From positions 768,139 to 832,138 of the forward strand of contig NZ_FVZC01000007.1 of assembly GCF_900166585.1 (NCBI RefSeq): 64,000 bases of DNA, written 5' to 3'. The notes under the pieces were generated by a model. It saw only the letters and a list, made by a program, of their open reading frames with translations. It was not told the DNA's origin and ran no database searches. This document shows, one piece after another, positions 63,938 through 64,000 of this stretch. A program made the position numbers and the translations under genes. The DNA is from Mesobacillus jeotgali (GTDB taxonomy: Bacteria; Bacillota; Bacilli; Bacillales; Cytobacillaceae). Every line of letters begins with the position of its first letter. Within the stretch, counting starts at the first letter, position 1.

Positions 63938-64000
63938 TTTTTGGAGAGTTTGATCCTGGCTCAGGACGAACGCTGGCGGCGTGCCTAATACATGCAAGTC
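63938..64000 (+). rRNA. 16S ribosomal RNA, 5' end (cut by the window)
   Basis: GGAGAGTTTGATCCTGGCTC, then CAGGACGAACGCTGGCGGC and GTGCCTAATACATGCAAGTC, the universal 16S start. The first base is set from the position of AGAGTTTGATC (E. coli position 8). Confidence 0.97.

Overview
The window is a piece of chromosome from an endospore-forming Bacillaceae (Bacillus / Mesobacillus-like). The evidence is three kinds of small acid-soluble spore protein (alpha/beta, SspK, SspE), near-consensus sigma-A promoters, strong AGGAGG ribosome sites with frequent TTG and GTG starts, and a gene order that from memory largely follows the Bacillus subtilis yfhD-yfhE-yfhF-recX-yfhH-sspK-yfhJ-yfhP-mutY-fabL-sspE-ygaB-ygaC-ygaD-ygaE-gsaB-ygaF-perR-ygzB-ygxA-rrn block. 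The window ends in the first 63 bases of a 16S rRNA gene behind two tandem rRNA promoters.

Layout. 0-4.7 kb: an acyl-CoA activation cluster (thiolase tail, two acyl-CoA synthetases, a CaiB/racemase-family protein). 5.1-6.1 kb: an SdpR/SdpI-type autorepressor and immunity pair without toxin genes, with a 26-bp palindromic operator on its promoter. 6.1-7.9 kb: an IS1182-family element inserted in the sdpI terminator. 8.5-15.1 kb: nucleoside permease, a decayed second sdpI, a heterodimeric ABC exporter (yfiBC-like) and a membrane sensor kinase. 15.2-23.7 kb: a GlnKL-like two-component system divergent from dcuB-aspA-frdCAB, which together would import or exchange C4-dicarboxylates, make fumarate from aspartate and reduce it; a perfect FNR-type site lies in the shared control region. 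23.8-24.7 kb: a candidate new structured RNA gene and a cluster of six DnaA boxes. 24.8-38.7 kb: the yfh/yga block, interrupted by a second IS1182 copy behind recX. 38.7-45.3 kb: a dipeptide/oligopeptide ABC operon bracketed by two inverted copies of a MITE-like repeat. 45.4-56.8 kb: ygaE-like exporter, an orphan glutamate synthase large subunit, hemL, a DUF2071 protein and an ABC-2 exporter triad. 57.8-64 kb: K+ channel, Bcp peroxiredoxin, TetR regulator, hydroxyacid dehydrogenase plus cobalamin adenosyltransferase, perR with its own PerR box, ygzB, ygxA and the rRNA operon.

The striking non-gene structure is repetitive DNA attached to intrinsic terminators. Four intergenic tandem arrays with periods of 20, 52, 41 and 52 bp (close to whole numbers of helical turns) each begin within about 15-90 bp of a terminator. 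Both IS1182 copies have duplicated an entire terminator hairpin (22 and 24 bp), and one MITE sits in a terminator T-tract. A second strong lead is the RNA gene at 23779-24043 on the minus strand, with a perfect-consensus promoter, a terminator and a long-range closing helix but no credible reading frame.
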